64,000 nt of DNA from JAGRCP01 sp942490705 (lineage in GTDB: Bacteria > Chloroflexota > Anaerolineae > Caldilineales > Caldilineaceae). The DNA is taken from contig CALNXY010000002.1 in NCBI GenBank assembly GCA_942490705.1, positions 248,001 to 312,000 of the forward strand, written 5' to 3'. The position numbers and the translations under genes were made by a program. The notes beneath the pieces are model-generated. The model had not been told where the DNA came from and ran no database searches. It was given only the letters and a program-made list of their open reading frames with translations. Within the stretch, counting starts at the first letter, position 1. The number at the start of each line of letters is the position of its first letter. Below, piece by piece: positions 27,993 to 36,784 of the stretch.

Positions 27993-29408
27993 GTGCACAA
28001 CCGTCTCCACCGCCTGCTCAACCGAAATCTGCCCGACCATGTCACGATCGACCTGCTCGTGGCGTGGCCGCTTTGGCTGCTGCCTCTCTTTCTGATCGGT
28101 CAGATCCTCACGCCCCACCCTGTGTGGATGATTTTCCTCATTGTCGTCATCGGCGTTTACGCCTTTGGCTACTGGTGGGTGCGCAGTCTGGCTGACGGGG
28201 TGACGTTGACGCGTGAGCGGCAGGGCGCGCTGCTGGTGGCCGGCGATCTGCTGGAAGAAGAATTTACCCTCCACAACCCGACTCGGTTTTCGCTGCTGTG
28301 GGCCGAGTTTCTGGATCAGTCCGATCTGCCCGGCTACGATCCCAGCCTGGTTGTCAGCGTGGGGAGTTCGAACAAGTATCGCTGGCGCGCGGCGGTGGAA
28401 TGTCTCCAGCGCGGCGTCTTCCGGCTGGGGCCCAGCCGGATCATCACTGACGATCTCTTCGGCATTTTCCAGGCGACACTCGACTATCCCCACGTGCAGC
28501 AGGTGCTCATCTATCCGCGTGTGCTCCAATTGCCCGAAATCGAACTGCCACGCGGGCAGGCGGGCGCGGACGAACGGCGCCGCCGTCCCTTGCTGGGTCC
28601 AGTGCCTGCGCCCAGCGTGCGCGATTACTATCCTGGAGCCAGCATGCGTGAAATTCACTGGCGCTCCACCGCTCGGCTGAGTCGTCTCATGGTGCGCGAA
28701 ACCGAGATTGAACCGACGGGCGACGTTTGGATCATTCTCGATCTCAACCGCGCGGCTCACAGCGGCAGCGGCGAGACAAGTACGCTGGAATACGCAATCG
28801 TGCTCGCCGCCAGCCTGGCCGCCACGCTGCTGGACCACAGCGGCCGGCGCGCGGTGGGGCTGGTTGCGGTCTCGGGTGAGGATGGGCTCGAAACGGATGC
28901 CGATGGGCTGCCAAACAGCGAGGTTGATGACGCGCCGCATGATCAGGCCAACGCGCTCTGGGTACCGCCTCAGCCGGGGCAGGCTCAACTCTGGCGTCTT
29001 CTTGCTGCGCTGGCCCCGGCACAGCCGACCACCATACCCCTGGCCGATCTGTTGCGTCGCAGCGGACCCGGATTGGGCCACCGCCGCACGGTCATCGTCA
29101 TCACGGCGGACCTGGCCCAAGATGACGATCCTGCCGCGTCATCGCCTGCCGGTGCTTGGCCGGCTGAACTGATGCGCTTACAGGCGGCCGGACTCGCCAG
29201 CAGCGTGCTCCTGGTGAGCGCGCCCGGCGCCGAAGAAGAGGCCGCCGCGCGGCGGCGGATGCTGGCCCAGGTCAACGTGCCGAGCCAACTGCTGCCTGTG
29301 GACGCACAGTTACCGCCACTGATCACCTATCGGCGCACGCGCACGGTTGTACGCAGCACGCCGACCGGCGGGGTCGTCACCTATGAGGTGGAGGAGGAGG
29401 TCGGCTAA
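27993..29408 (+). CDS. DUF58 domain protein
   Basis: This protein of about 471 residues has two membrane helices near its N-terminus (W-P-L-W-L-L-P-L-F-L-I and M-I-F-L-I-V-V-I-G-V). A beta-rich region leads to the DUF58 signature R-D-Y-Y-P-G-A-S-M-R-E-I-H-W-R-S-T-A-R and then a von Willebrand A-like stretch (D-V-W-I-I-L-D-L-N). DUF58 proteins are usually encoded with a MoxR ATPase and a transglutaminase-like protein and are thought to act in envelope protein maturation. Here the transglutaminase gene overlaps the stop (TAATG), but no MoxR gene is visible. The start is uncertain: GTG 27993 is preferred, and TTG 27942 would extend it into the repeat region. Confidence 0.83.
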   Translation: MHNRLHRLLNRNLPDHVTIDLLVAWPLWLLPLFLIGQILTPHPVWMIFLIVVIGVYAFGYWWVRSLADGVTLTRERQGALLVAGDLLEEEFTLHNPTRFSLLWAEFLDQSDLPGYDPSLVVSVGSSNKYRWRAAVECLQRGVFRLGPSRIITDDLFGIFQATLDYPHVQQVLIYPRVLQLPEIELPRGQAGADERRRRPLLGPVPAPSVRDYYPGASMREIHWRSTARLSRLMVRETEIEPTGDVWIILDLNRAAHSGSGETSTLEYAIVLAASLAATLLDHSGRRAVGLVAVSGEDGLETDADGLPNSEVDDAPHDQANALWVPPQPGQAQLWRLLAALAPAQPTTIPLADLLRRSGPGLGHRRTVIVITADLAQDDDPAASSPAGAWPAELMRLQAAGLASSVLLVSAPGAEEEAAARRRMLAQVNVPSQLLPVDAQLPPLITYRRTRTVVRSTPTGGVVTYEVEEEVG

Positions 29409-31741
29409 TGGCCCAATATGACACGCCGGCTGCCCAAGGCTCGGAGTTGTGGGGACTGCGTACGGGCCAACGCATGGCGCACGTGCTGCGCCCCTATCTC
29501 GGCTGGCTGACCCTGGCTGCAGCGATGATGGTTGCGGTCTTCCCGGCGCTAGGCGTCGATCTGATCGGCCGGGGCAATCTCTTGCTGCGCGCCAATTTAT
29601 TGGCTGCATTGGGTCCATTGGCCGTGGCGGCCACTTGGCTCGTGCTCGGCTGGCGCCGGCCATGGCTGGACGCGCCTCGCCGTCACTGGAGCGTGACGCT
29701 GCTTCAAGCTTTGCTGGCACTGCTGCTGCTGATCGCTCTCGGTTTGCTCGCGGTGAGTCAGGTGCTGCAAAGCTGGGCGCCCGGCCCCGAAGCGCTTTGG
29801 ATCGCCGGACGCAACAATGGGTGGGCGCTGCTTGGCCAGCGCATTCAGGGCGACTGGATCGGATTGGGCGATCACTTCTTGCTCTGGTGGCGCGGCGTCA
29901 CCTCCGACGGGGCCAGCCAGAATGACCTGGTCTTCGCCGCGTTCGCGGGGCTGGGCTTCTGGCTGATTGGCGTGTTGACGGCCGGACTGGCCCGCCGCAC
30001 GCAGCGGGGCCTGCTGGCTGCCGCGCCTGCGCTGGGTATCCTCGGCTTCACGCTGCTCTACACCGATGAAGGACGCCTGTTGCTCGTGGCCGCGCTGGCC
30101 GCGGCCATTCTCCTACATCTGTTGCTCGATCAGACCAAGCTCCACGATCGCTGGATCGCGCAGGGGCTTGACTTCAATCCTGCACTTGCCCTGGATCGAG
30201 TGATCGCCACCTTTTTCGTCAGCGTCTTGCTGCTGGCGCTGGCTGCAGTGGCCCCCAGCATCGGCAGCAACCGTATCGCCTGGTGGTACTATCGTCAGAT
30301 GGAGCCAATCAACGAACGGTTTGAGGCCGCATCGAAGCAGATGTTTCCCGATTTGCAAGCGACGGGGGGCGTCTTTGGCTATGGCATCGCTGGCGGTCTG
30401 CCCAACGAGTTCCTGATTACGACTGACGAGGTTGAGCGCACGGCCGAGGTCATGCGTGTGCGCACCAACGAGTATGGCGACTTTGACAGCGCGCCGCCGG
30501 GCCACTACATGCGCAGTGGCACCTTTTCCGACTACGATGGCCTGGGGTGGGACAATCCAACCGGGCTGACTTACGTGGACCGGCGCGCGGGGGAAGCGTG
30601 GATCGATGACGTGGGCGCGGCGCGCAAGCAGCTGATACAGACCGTCTCACTGGCCTTCAATGGCCGCGTCGTCTATGCGGCGGGCGAACCGATTGCGCCC
30701 AGCGTTGCGTATCGAGCGGCCCTGCGCGCACCGGGCGACGCCGCACTCCTCTCAGCGCCGGCGCGCAGCTACAGCGTCACTTCGCTGATCCCGGCCGCCA
30801 GCGATACGACCCTGTCCCAGGCCGAAGGGTGGAGCGAAGCCCGCCCGCTGCCGGAAGCCTACGCCCATCATCTCACCCTGCCCGAAACGGTCACGCAGCG
30901 CACGCGTGACCTGGCGTTGGAGCTGACCGAAAATCAACCGACCCTCTATGCCAAAGCCCAGGCGATCGAGCAATACCTGCGTGGCTTCGAGTATGATCTG
31001 GGTGTGCCCCTGCCGTCTGAGGAAATTATTGACATAACGGACTACTTCCTCTTTGAATTGCAGCGCGGCTATTGCGACTACTACGCCACGGCTTTTGTCG
31101 TGCTGGCCCGGGCCGCGGGTATCCCCGCACGCTTTGCCAGCGGCTTTGCCGTTGGCTCATGGGATCCGACGCGCATGTCCTTCCTCGTCACCGAGGGGGA
31201 GGCCCATTCCTGGCCGGAGGTCTACTTCCCCGACTACGGTTGGATTCCCTTTGAGCCGACAGCGGGGCGGCCGGAACTGGTGCGTCCAGTGGAGGCGCCG
31301 GTGTTTGCCGGGGGGAATGCGCCAGTTGCGGAAACACCGGTGGAAGAGGCTATCGCCACGCAGATTGACTGGAATTGGCAGATGCTGGTCTGGCTGCTGC
31401 CGCTCGGTTTGTTGGTGTGGAGCGGCGTAACGCTGGTGCAGCGTCTGCGTCGGCGACGGGAGGATCCCTGGGCCGCGATGCTGCGCTGGGGTGAACGGGC
31501 AGGTCGCCCCATGGGCGATGAAGAGACGACGCTGGAATATGGCCGCGATCTTGGCCAACATATTCTTGCCAAGGCGACCCAAGCGCCGGATAGCGGACGG
31601 ATCGCTGCTCGCGAAGTTGTCGCCCTTAGCCATGACGTCACTGACGTGCACTATGGCGCTGAAGCCTTGCGCGCCGCCGCGATTGATCGTGCAACGGCGC
31701 GCTGGCAGACCTTACGCGCATATCTGCGACTGGTTCGATAA
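29408..31741 (+). CDS. TgpA-like membrane transglutaminase-domain protein
   Basis: This 777-residue protein has about six N-terminal membrane helices (to residue 290), a periplasmic transglutaminase-like domain and a final helix near residue 660 with a cytoplasmic tail (DUF4129-like). The catalytic triad is visible: Cys556 in R-G-Y-C-D-Y-Y-A-T-A, His in E-A-H-S-W-P-E-V-Y-F and Asp in P-D-Y-G-W-I-P-F-E-P. The family (TgpA/DUF3488) is paired with DUF58 proteins; in Pseudomonas TgpA is essential, but its natural substrate is unsettled. Its start overlaps the DUF58 stop by one base, so the two are coupled. It is likely a membrane-bound protease or transamidase acting outside the membrane. Confidence 0.88.
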   Translation: MAQYDTPAAQGSELWGLRTGQRMAHVLRPYLGWLTLAAAMMVAVFPALGVDLIGRGNLLLRANLLAALGPLAVAATWLVLGWRRPWLDAPRRHWSVTLLQALLALLLLIALGLLAVSQVLQSWAPGPEALWIAGRNNGWALLGQRIQGDWIGLGDHFLLWWRGVTSDGASQNDLVFAAFAGLGFWLIGVLTAGLARRTQRGLLAAAPALGILGFTLLYTDEGRLLLVAALAAAILLHLLLDQTKLHDRWIAQGLDFNPALALDRVIATFFVSVLLLALAAVAPSIGSNRIAWWYYRQMEPINERFEAASKQMFPDLQATGGVFGYGIAGGLPNEFLITTDEVERTAEVMRVRTNEYGDFDSAPPGHYMRSGTFSDYDGLGWDNPTGLTYVDRRAGEAWIDDVGAARKQLIQTVSLAFNGRVVYAAGEPIAPSVAYRAALRAPGDAALLSAPARSYSVTSLIPAASDTTLSQAEGWSEARPLPEAYAHHLTLPETVTQRTRDLALELTENQPTLYAKAQAIEQYLRGFEYDLGVPLPSEEIIDITDYFLFELQRGYCDYYATAFVVLARAAGIPARFASGFAVGSWDPTRMSFLVTEGEAHSWPEVYFPDYGWIPFEPTAGRPELVRPVEAPVFAGGNAPVAETPVEEAIATQIDWNWQMLVWLLPLGLLVWSGVTLVQRLRRRREDPWAAMLRWGERAGRPMGDEETTLEYGRDLGQHILAKATQAPDSGRIAAREVVALSHDVTDVHYGAEALRAAAIDRATARWQTLRAYLRLVR

Positions 31742-31827
31742 AGGCGATAGGAGGTAGGCGCGAGCAACTCAGCGCACCCGCAGCACCGATCGGCGACATT
31801 GCTGTCGACCTCTTTAGGGCTGCCTGC

Positions 31828-32631
31828 CTATTGTTCCCCTGCACGACTGAACGTGACGGCAATCGTGTCGGAATCATCTCTCATTTCCAACATGTTGCCT
31901 TCGACCGTATAGGTTGACGCAGATGCCAACGCCTCAAGGTACTGCTGTTCCTGGGTCATGACCCCATCCGGCTCAGGGCAAGTAGACAGGGTGCCGGCGA
32001 TCGGACCAATCTCAATCATGTTGTCATTGGTCGTATAGGTTGTCACGTAGTTGTTGCAGCCTCCCGACCCCATGAGCTCTCCATTAGCCGCAAAGTTGGC
32101 AGTTAATTCAGTGTCCAATAGGACGCTTACAACCGCCTCTTGACCGTTGTTGTATCCCGTAACCAACCAGTCGCTGTCTGCAAGATCCCTACTCTGCGCC
32201 GAAAAGGCTGCAATGACATGGCCCCGATCGTCACGCAGGATTAGCTGGAAGCCTTCGACCGCATAGGTTGCTGCAGCAGCCAACATTTGCCGATATTCGT
32301 CTGCGGTTGCCAGAACTGCCTCATCGCAGGCCATCATCGTGCTTGGAACTGCTTCTCCAAAGCTGATCGTGTCGCCATCGATTGTGTACGAAGTACGATA
32401 GCGATTGCAGCCATCGCTCCCGCTTGCCTCTCCCTCTGCGTCGAACTCAAGGGTAATGGGCCTGTCGTGCGCTAGCCCTTCACCGCTCAATTCAGTAAGT
32501 TGCCAGCTTGCAGCGGTCAGGGCCGTTGTGTTCCCCTCTTGGGAGGACTCAGTTATCGGTGCTTGGACAGGCTGGCACCCCGTGATCAGCAAAAGTGCAG
32601 CCGCTACCATGAATACGATCAAGGTTCGCAT
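31828..32631 (-). CDS. Lipoprotein with two META (HslJ-like) domains
   Basis: This 267-residue protein has a lipoprotein signal ending L-L-I-T-G-C (Cys19). Two META modules follow. The first has W-Q-L-T-E-L near residue 43 and G-S-D-G-C-N-R-Y; the second has W-L-V-T-G-Y-N-N-G near 155 and G-S-G-G-C-N-N-Y. Each ends with a C-x-E/D segment (M-M-A-C-D-E and S-T-C-P-E-P) and a Y-x-V-E-G strand. META domains are found in HslJ of E. coli, linked to novobiocin resistance and heat shock, and in surface antigens; their biochemical role is unknown. AAGGA lies about 11-15 nt before the ATG. The gene stands alone and faces the TgpA operon convergently. Confidence 0.88.
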   Translation of the reverse strand: MRTLIVFMVAAALLLITGCQPVQAPITESSQEGNTTALTAASWQLTELSGEGLAHDRPITLEFDAEGEASGSDGCNRYRTSYTIDGDTISFGEAVPSTMMACDEAVLATADEYRQMLAAAATYAVEGFQLILRDDRGHVIAAFSAQSRDLADSDWLVTGYNNGQEAVVSVLLDTELTANFAANGELMGSGGCNNYVTTYTTNDNMIEIGPIAGTLSTCPEPDGVMTQEQQYLEALASASTYTVEGNMLEMRDDSDTIAVTFSRAGEQ

Positions 32632-33132
32632 GTCGTGTTTTTTCCTTTGTTTGCTAACTTGTGACTTTGGCCAGCCGGCGACGCAATCTTGTCGTGCAGG
32701 TAGTTCCTACTGTAAGGAAAAAGTGGCAACGGCATCCGTGGCGACGCCAACTCGCCTCATCATGCCATGTGGTCTAAGTTAGGACATCGACAGTTTGGCT
32801 CATCTCGTTATGGGCCGATCTGCCCATTCCCAGACTGCGCCAATTGAAGTATACCATGCAAATTGCCGGCCTGCGATGGCAGCAGAGACCGCACCAGTGT
32901 CACGCCGAGAGTAGAGTAAGGCGGGAGCGCTATATAGCCGCTACGTGCAGATCAATCCAGTTGAAGGTGCTGGAGGCGCAGGTTGCGGCATTGAAGAGGC
33001 AGAATCAGTTACGGACGCAAGGGAGCGACCGCAGCTGCTGATGACAACGCGGGCAAGACCGGATGCCTTCACTCGGTCTTGCCCGCGTTGTCATTCATTC
33101 AGTCTTGAGTGTGCGGAAACCGCGCATTACTT
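32632..33132. other. 500-bp intergenic stretch with a long hairpin
   Basis: No convincing gene is seen. A plus-strand frame (32844-33041) ends in a coiled-coil-like L-K-V-L-E-A-Q-V-A-A-L-K-R-Q-N-Q that could be a gene remnant, but it lacks a start signal and a recognisable family. The main structure is the 21-bp inverted repeat at 33041-33094. Confidence 0.5.
33041..33094 (-). terminator. Perfect 21-bp inverted repeat, probable terminator of the SDR-SRPBCC operon
   Basis: Arms 33041-33061 and 33074-33094 are exact reverse complements around a 12-nt loop. The structure lies 39 nt after the stop of the minus-strand SRPBCC gene. There is no T-run after the stem on either strand, so if it terminates transcription it is not a classical intrinsic terminator. 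It could equally be a 3' stabilising stem or a repeat element. Confidence 0.55.
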
Positions 33133-33582
33133 CTATCGCGGCATCCCCTCGACATACGCTTTGAGTTCGCGCATGGCGTTGTCAAGTTTGGCCTGTTGAC
33201 GACCGGCGAGCAGGCGCAGCCCATGCGCCGCCCTGCCGTGATAGGCATGGCGCGCGGTCAGCAAGCAACCGCCGACATCGTCGCGCAGCGTCGCACTGTT
33301 GACCACCTGAATGCCGCCGGCCGCGCTCTCCCACGCCGCGGTACGCATCGGCGAAACCATACGCAGGATCGCCTCCGTCGATGTGACGCGATTGAAGAGA
33401 CTGCGGTGACGTAGCTCAAAGATCGACCCTTCCCGCCACGGTTCGCCCTCTACCCAGCGCGTGGCGACAATCTCCGAATTCCAGCGCGGCCACTCGTCCA
33501 GCCGCGTAAAGGCCTGCCACACGGCCCCGCGTGCGGCGTGAATGTAGAGTTCACTCTCCACTTGAAAGATAGGATCGGCCAT
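33133..33582 (-). CDS. SRPBCC/START-like (polyketide cyclase-type) protein
   Basis: This 149-residue protein has the START-like fold pattern: an N-terminal strand with E-L-Y-I-H-A-A-R-G-A-V-W-Q-A-F-T-R-L-D-E-W-P-R-W, a middle with G-S-I-F-E-L-R, and a long C-terminal helix. Members bind hydrophobic ligands in a deep cavity; functions range from cyclases to lipid carriers, and nothing here fixes the ligand. Its start lies 2 nt from the stop of the upstream SDR gene, so the pair form an operon. The partner SDR suggests a small two-protein pathway. Confidence 0.8.
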   Translation of the reverse strand: MADPIFQVESELYIHAARGAVWQAFTRLDEWPRWNSEIVATRWVEGEPWREGSIFELRHRSLFNRVTSTEAILRMVSPMRTAAWESAAGGIQVVNSATLRDDVGGCLLTARHAYHGRAAHGLRLLAGRQQAKLDNAMRELKAYVEGMPR

Positions 33583-33584
33583 GC

Positions 33585-34376
33585 TTAAGGCAAACCAGCC
33601 AGGAAGCCGCCGTCGACCGGCAGCGCGACGCCCGAAATGAAGGCCGCCTGCTTCGACGCCAGAAAGGTCACGGCTGCGCCAAATTCCATGGGATCACCCA
33701 TGCGACCCATGGGCACGGATGCGGCTTGCTGCGCGTAAGCCTCGTTCAGGCTGATGCCTTCACGGTCCGCCCGCTGTTGGGAAAGCTCGGTGATGCGGTC
33801 GGTCTTGGTGATGCCGGGGCAGACCGCGTTGACGGTGATGCCTGTGGCCGCGATCTCGCGGCTCAGCGTCTTGACCAGACCGTGGACGCCGGCCCGGGTT
33901 GCGTTGCTCAACACGAGACTCTCCAGCGGCTGCTTGGCGCTGATGCTGGTGATGGCGATGAGTCGCGGCTGGTCGCTTTGACGCAGGTGAGGCAGGGCTT
34001 CCCGGAAGAGGCGCACTGCGCTCATGAGGTTGGCGTCGACCGCACCCTGCCACTGCGCATCGCTCATGTCGACAAAGGGGCCGCTGGGCGGGCCGCCGGC
34101 GTTGGCGACCACAATGTCAAGCTGACCGAAGTGCTCGGCCGTGGCCGCGATGAAGCGCGCCGGGGCGTCGGCCTGGCTAATGTCCAGCTCCATGGCAAAG
34201 ACGTCCACGCCCGTCTCGGCGTAGATGGCCTGTGCGGCCGCTTCCAGCTTATCGGGTCGACGGCCACAGAGTGCGACACGGCAGCCCTCCTGGGCCAGGG
34301 TCAGCGCACTGGCATAGCCAAGCCCTGCGCTGGAGGCTGCGACCGCGGCGACGCGATTGGTAAGGTGAAGGTCCAT
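33585..34376 (-). CDS. SDR-family protein lacking the classical Tyr-x3-Lys motif
   Basis: This 263-residue protein has the SDR fold: a cofactor loop in A-A-S-S-A-G-L-G-Y-A near residue 11, V-A-N-A-G-G at about 84 and a C-terminal F-I-S-G-V-A-L-P-V-D-G-G. Where Y-x3-K is expected after I-T-S-I-S, the sequence reads L-S-N-A-T-R-A-G, so Tyr and Lys are absent and an Arg occupies the Lys position. A known SDR subgroup has this S-N-x-x-R type; its chemistry is not settled. The ATG at 34376 is chosen because GGAG lies 7 nt upstream. It is followed 2 nt later by the SRPBCC gene and preceded by a good promoter at 34450-34478. Confidence 0.83.
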   Translation of the reverse strand: MDLHLTNRVAAVAASSAGLGYASALTLAQEGCRVALCGRRPDKLEAAAQAIYAETGVDVFAMELDISQADAPARFIAATAEHFGQLDIVVANAGGPPSGPFVDMSDAQWQGAVDANLMSAVRLFREALPHLRQSDQPRLIAITSISAKQPLESLVLSNATRAGVHGLVKTLSREIAATGITVNAVCPGITKTDRITELSQQRADREGISLNEAYAQQAASVPMGRMGDPMEFGAAVTFLASKQAAFISGVALPVDGGFLAGLP

Positions 34377-34449
34377 CGTCGTGCTCCTCATTGAAGTGAG
34401 AGGTTGGATGCCGGGCCGCGCGCAGCCTGCCCGGTCTTCTGCTTGGCGT

Positions 34450-34478
34450 AGTGTACGGGGGATTGGCGGCGCGGTCAA
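34450..34478 (-). promoter_or_regulatory. Sigma-70-type promoter of the SDR-SRPBCC operon
   Basis: On the minus strand TTGACC (34478-34473), a 17-nt spacer and TACACT (34455-34450) give a strong consensus match. The expected start near 34443 leaves a leader of about 67 nt with the GGAG site before the ATG at 34376. Confidence 0.65.
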
Positions 34479-34552
34479 GATGGGACAGCGGATGGAGAAG
34501 GGAACGGATACCGCGTCGGCGACCAAGTCCCATTTTGATGGGACGCATAAGT

Positions 34553-34712
34553 CTAGCCCACGGCTTTCATGCTTGGATGGTCGTCGCGGCGAACGACAAG
34601 CGACCAGCGCCCCATGCTCAATAGCAAATGCTCGTCCCGCAGATAGAAGCGATCGAGGCGCTTCAGCCATGCGTGTCTTGCGGTGATGCCTTGCGCCCTG
34701 TTAATCAGAATT
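34553..34712 (-). pseudogene. Remnant of the 3' end of an unidentified gene
   Basis: A minus-strand frame reads I-N-R-A-Q-G-I-T-A-R-H-A-W-L-K-R-L-D-R-F-Y-L followed by L-L-S-M-G-R-W-S-L-V-V-R-R-D-D-H-P and stops at 34553. The composition and conserved-looking aromatic and charged residues suggest former coding sequence. Upstream it runs straight into the repeat at 34713-34814, and the other side of that repeat is the end of a different gene. I do not recognise the family. Confidence 0.35.
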
Positions 34713-34814
34713 TTGTCATTCCGTTCACGTAGTGGGCGTAAAGCGCCATGAGCGAAGCGAAGAGGACTCTCAGGGCTGCCAACGCGAGATTTCTCGCTTT
34801 GCTCGAAATGACAA
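34713..34814. mobile_element. Short MITE-like intergenic repeat with TTGTCATTycG ends
   Basis: The ends TTGTCATTCCG (34713-34723) and CGAAATGACAA (34804-34814) are inverted repeats matching at 10 of 11 positions. The interior holds smaller palindromes (GCGAGATTTCTCGC and GAGCGAAGCG). Repeats of this type, whose accidental translation reads C-H-F-E-x-S-E-K-S-R and ends E-R-N-D-K, are scattered in many bacterial genomes. No transposase is present, so it would be non-autonomous. No target-site duplication was identified. Confidence 0.55.
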
Positions 34815-34833
34815 TTTCCACATTATCAGAGCA

Positions 34834-36675
34834 CTAGCGCTGAATGAGCGGCATCCAGACGCGCTCGGTTAATCCAGGGTCGTCTGGCGGGCTGTACACG
34901 CCATATTCCATGCCCAAGTCGAAGGGGCCATGTTCGGTAATGCGGCCGTTGATGTCCAACTCCTGCAGCAAGAACTGGGTTGCCGCGCTGGCCGCACGGA
35001 AGCTGTAGTCAATCGGCGTCACCGAGTCGATGGCGGGCGACCGGATCAGCGCTGCATTGAGCTGGGATCTACCGCCCTCGGTGATAGCGAGCACGTTGAA
35101 GCCGGCCGTGCCTGTCTCAGTCGCGGTCTGCCAGCGAAAGTCAACCATGTCCGCGTCACGAGCAGCGGCCAGAAACCAGCCCAGCGTCACGGGCACCGTG
35201 CCGTCCATCGAGAAGCTGGGCGTGAGGTTTGTGTCGCCGGCCACATGAAACACAAAGGGGTTCTCGTCGCTGTTGACGTCTGTTACCGTGCCGTCTGCAG
35301 CGGTCACCGTGCCCGTCCAGTTTGAGAACACGTAGCCAGGGTTGGGCGTCGCGGTGACGGTCGCGGCTGCATAGAAGTCATAGATGCCGCCGCCGGACGC
35401 CAATCCGTTGGGAACTGAGTTGACGGTAACGTCGGCCGTGTAGCCAATCGGCGTGATTTTAACCTGGCCAAAATTGGCGTCGACATGATGCGCAACCAGC
35501 AAGAGCGAGCCGCTCGCCGGAACATTGGCGGGCAACTCGTAGGCCAAATCCCAACCACCCGGCTCCGCTTGACCAATCGGCCAGGCCTTCATCCGAAAGG
35601 TCGGCAGGGCATTGGCGGTTTGCACCTGGAATTTGAAGTAGTAAGGTTCGTCCGTGCTAAGCGACTTAGTGGCCGACTCTTCGATATGGAAGCCGCCCCG
35701 GGCCGTAATGATCTGCATGGCCGTACTCGTTTCGGCGTTCCTCACGTTGTAATGAAACCAGCCCAATGCGCCCAATCCGGTCCATCCCGTATAGGGCGCT
35801 TCGCCCGCAACCTTAAACGGTCCAGGCCAGCGCAGAATTAACCCGACGCCCGGCCCGTTGCTGGGCGAGCTATAGGCAAGGTCACTGCCGCTGATGGCAT
35901 TCACGACGATTGGAACGGTGACTTCATAGTCAGTCCACGCGAGATCGCCGATCGACACCAGCCGGTCGTACCCATATTGGAGCGGGCGTACGCTTGGCCC
36001 AATGGTCGGGTTGTTCTCGATCGACCAGTGGCCGTCAGCAACCTGGGCCAGGTCGTTGACGTTGACGGCTTCGTCCCAATTGACGACGGCAGGCAGGGAC
36101 CGGGTGGCATTCTTGGTCACACTGATTGTTACCGTCTTGTTCGATACGCTCCCATCGCTCTGCTGTGCGCTGATTTGGATCGTGTTGTCACCGCTATTCA
36201 GCGAGTTGAACGGAATCTCGATATTGAAGTCACCCGGATCATATACCCGTCGCGGTCCCCCTTCATTGGGCGCCCCCGGGTCCGGGCCCAACTCCAAGGT
36301 AATAAATCCGCCCTCATTTAGCTTATAGCGAAGCAAAGCGATGTCATTGGCCGGCTGCACGTTGCCGAGGATGTTGACAAACGGGATGGACTGGCCATGC
36401 TGGCCAAATGAATCTCCATCTCCATGCCATACGGTGATGGCAGGCGCATCCAGTTCATCGGCGCTCAAGGCCACCGGGTTGGGGGCGAACACGCGCACAT
36501 CCACCGGCACGCCGCGTTCAAGCAAAGGCTTTGCTGCACCGTCTGTGAGCGGTGGCGTGGGGAGAGGCGGTTCCTGTATTTTTGTGACGGGCTGGGCGTT
36601 GGCTGAGACTGGTAGAAGGCAAGCAAGTAGCAGTGCGAAAATGCCCAGCCATGACCTACGTTGACGCTTGTTCAT
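34834..36675 (-). CDS. Large secreted beta-rich surface protein
   Basis: This 613-residue protein has a signal peptide (basic M-N-K-R-Q-R-R then hydrophobic residues 10-24, ending A-N-A-Q). The body lacks membrane segments and is beta-rich. A region near residues 410-480 with P-N-G-L-A-S-G-G-G and P-N-P-G-Y-V-F-S-N-W-T-G resembles the bacterial repeat module that follows Y-x-F-x-x-W. Near residue 510 F-R-W-Q-T-A-T-E-T-G-T-A-G-F-N-V resembles domains common in secreted proteins of Chloroflexota and Bacteroidetes. The extreme C-terminus W-M-P-L-I-Q-R looks like the short P-L-I/V-x-R tail of many Chloroflexota surface proteins. The ATG at 36675 is preferred over 36753 because the signal peptide starts there. 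Its ligand or activity is unknown. Confidence 0.78.
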   Translation of the reverse strand: MNKRQRRSWLGIFALLLACLLPVSANAQPVTKIQEPPLPTPPLTDGAAKPLLERGVPVDVRVFAPNPVALSADELDAPAITVWHGDGDSFGQHGQSIPFVNILGNVQPANDIALLRYKLNEGGFITLELGPDPGAPNEGGPRRVYDPGDFNIEIPFNSLNSGDNTIQISAQQSDGSVSNKTVTISVTKNATRSLPAVVNWDEAVNVNDLAQVADGHWSIENNPTIGPSVRPLQYGYDRLVSIGDLAWTDYEVTVPIVVNAISGSDLAYSSPSNGPGVGLILRWPGPFKVAGEAPYTGWTGLGALGWFHYNVRNAETSTAMQIITARGGFHIEESATKSLSTDEPYYFKFQVQTANALPTFRMKAWPIGQAEPGGWDLAYELPANVPASGSLLLVAHHVDANFGQVKITPIGYTADVTVNSVPNGLASGGGIYDFYAAATVTATPNPGYVFSNWTGTVTAADGTVTDVNSDENPFVFHVAGDTNLTPSFSMDGTVPVTLGWFLAAARDADMVDFRWQTATETGTAGFNVLAITEGGRSQLNAALIRSPAIDSVTPIDYSFRAASAATQFLLQELDINGRITEHGPFDLGMEYGVYSPPDDPGLTERVWMPLIQR

Positions 36676-36784
36676 CAGCGAATCACCGTTTGGAGTGTGA
36701 CTGTCTTGGCAGAGACATCGCGTATGGATGAGAGGAATCAACCACCAGCCCACTCAATTCGCCTCAATCAGTGGCCCATCTCTC

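Noticed and set aside
32844..33041. Small plus-strand frame with a coiled-coil-like end
   Set aside because: No ribosome binding site, no recognisable family and odd composition in the first half; kept only as a note on the gap.
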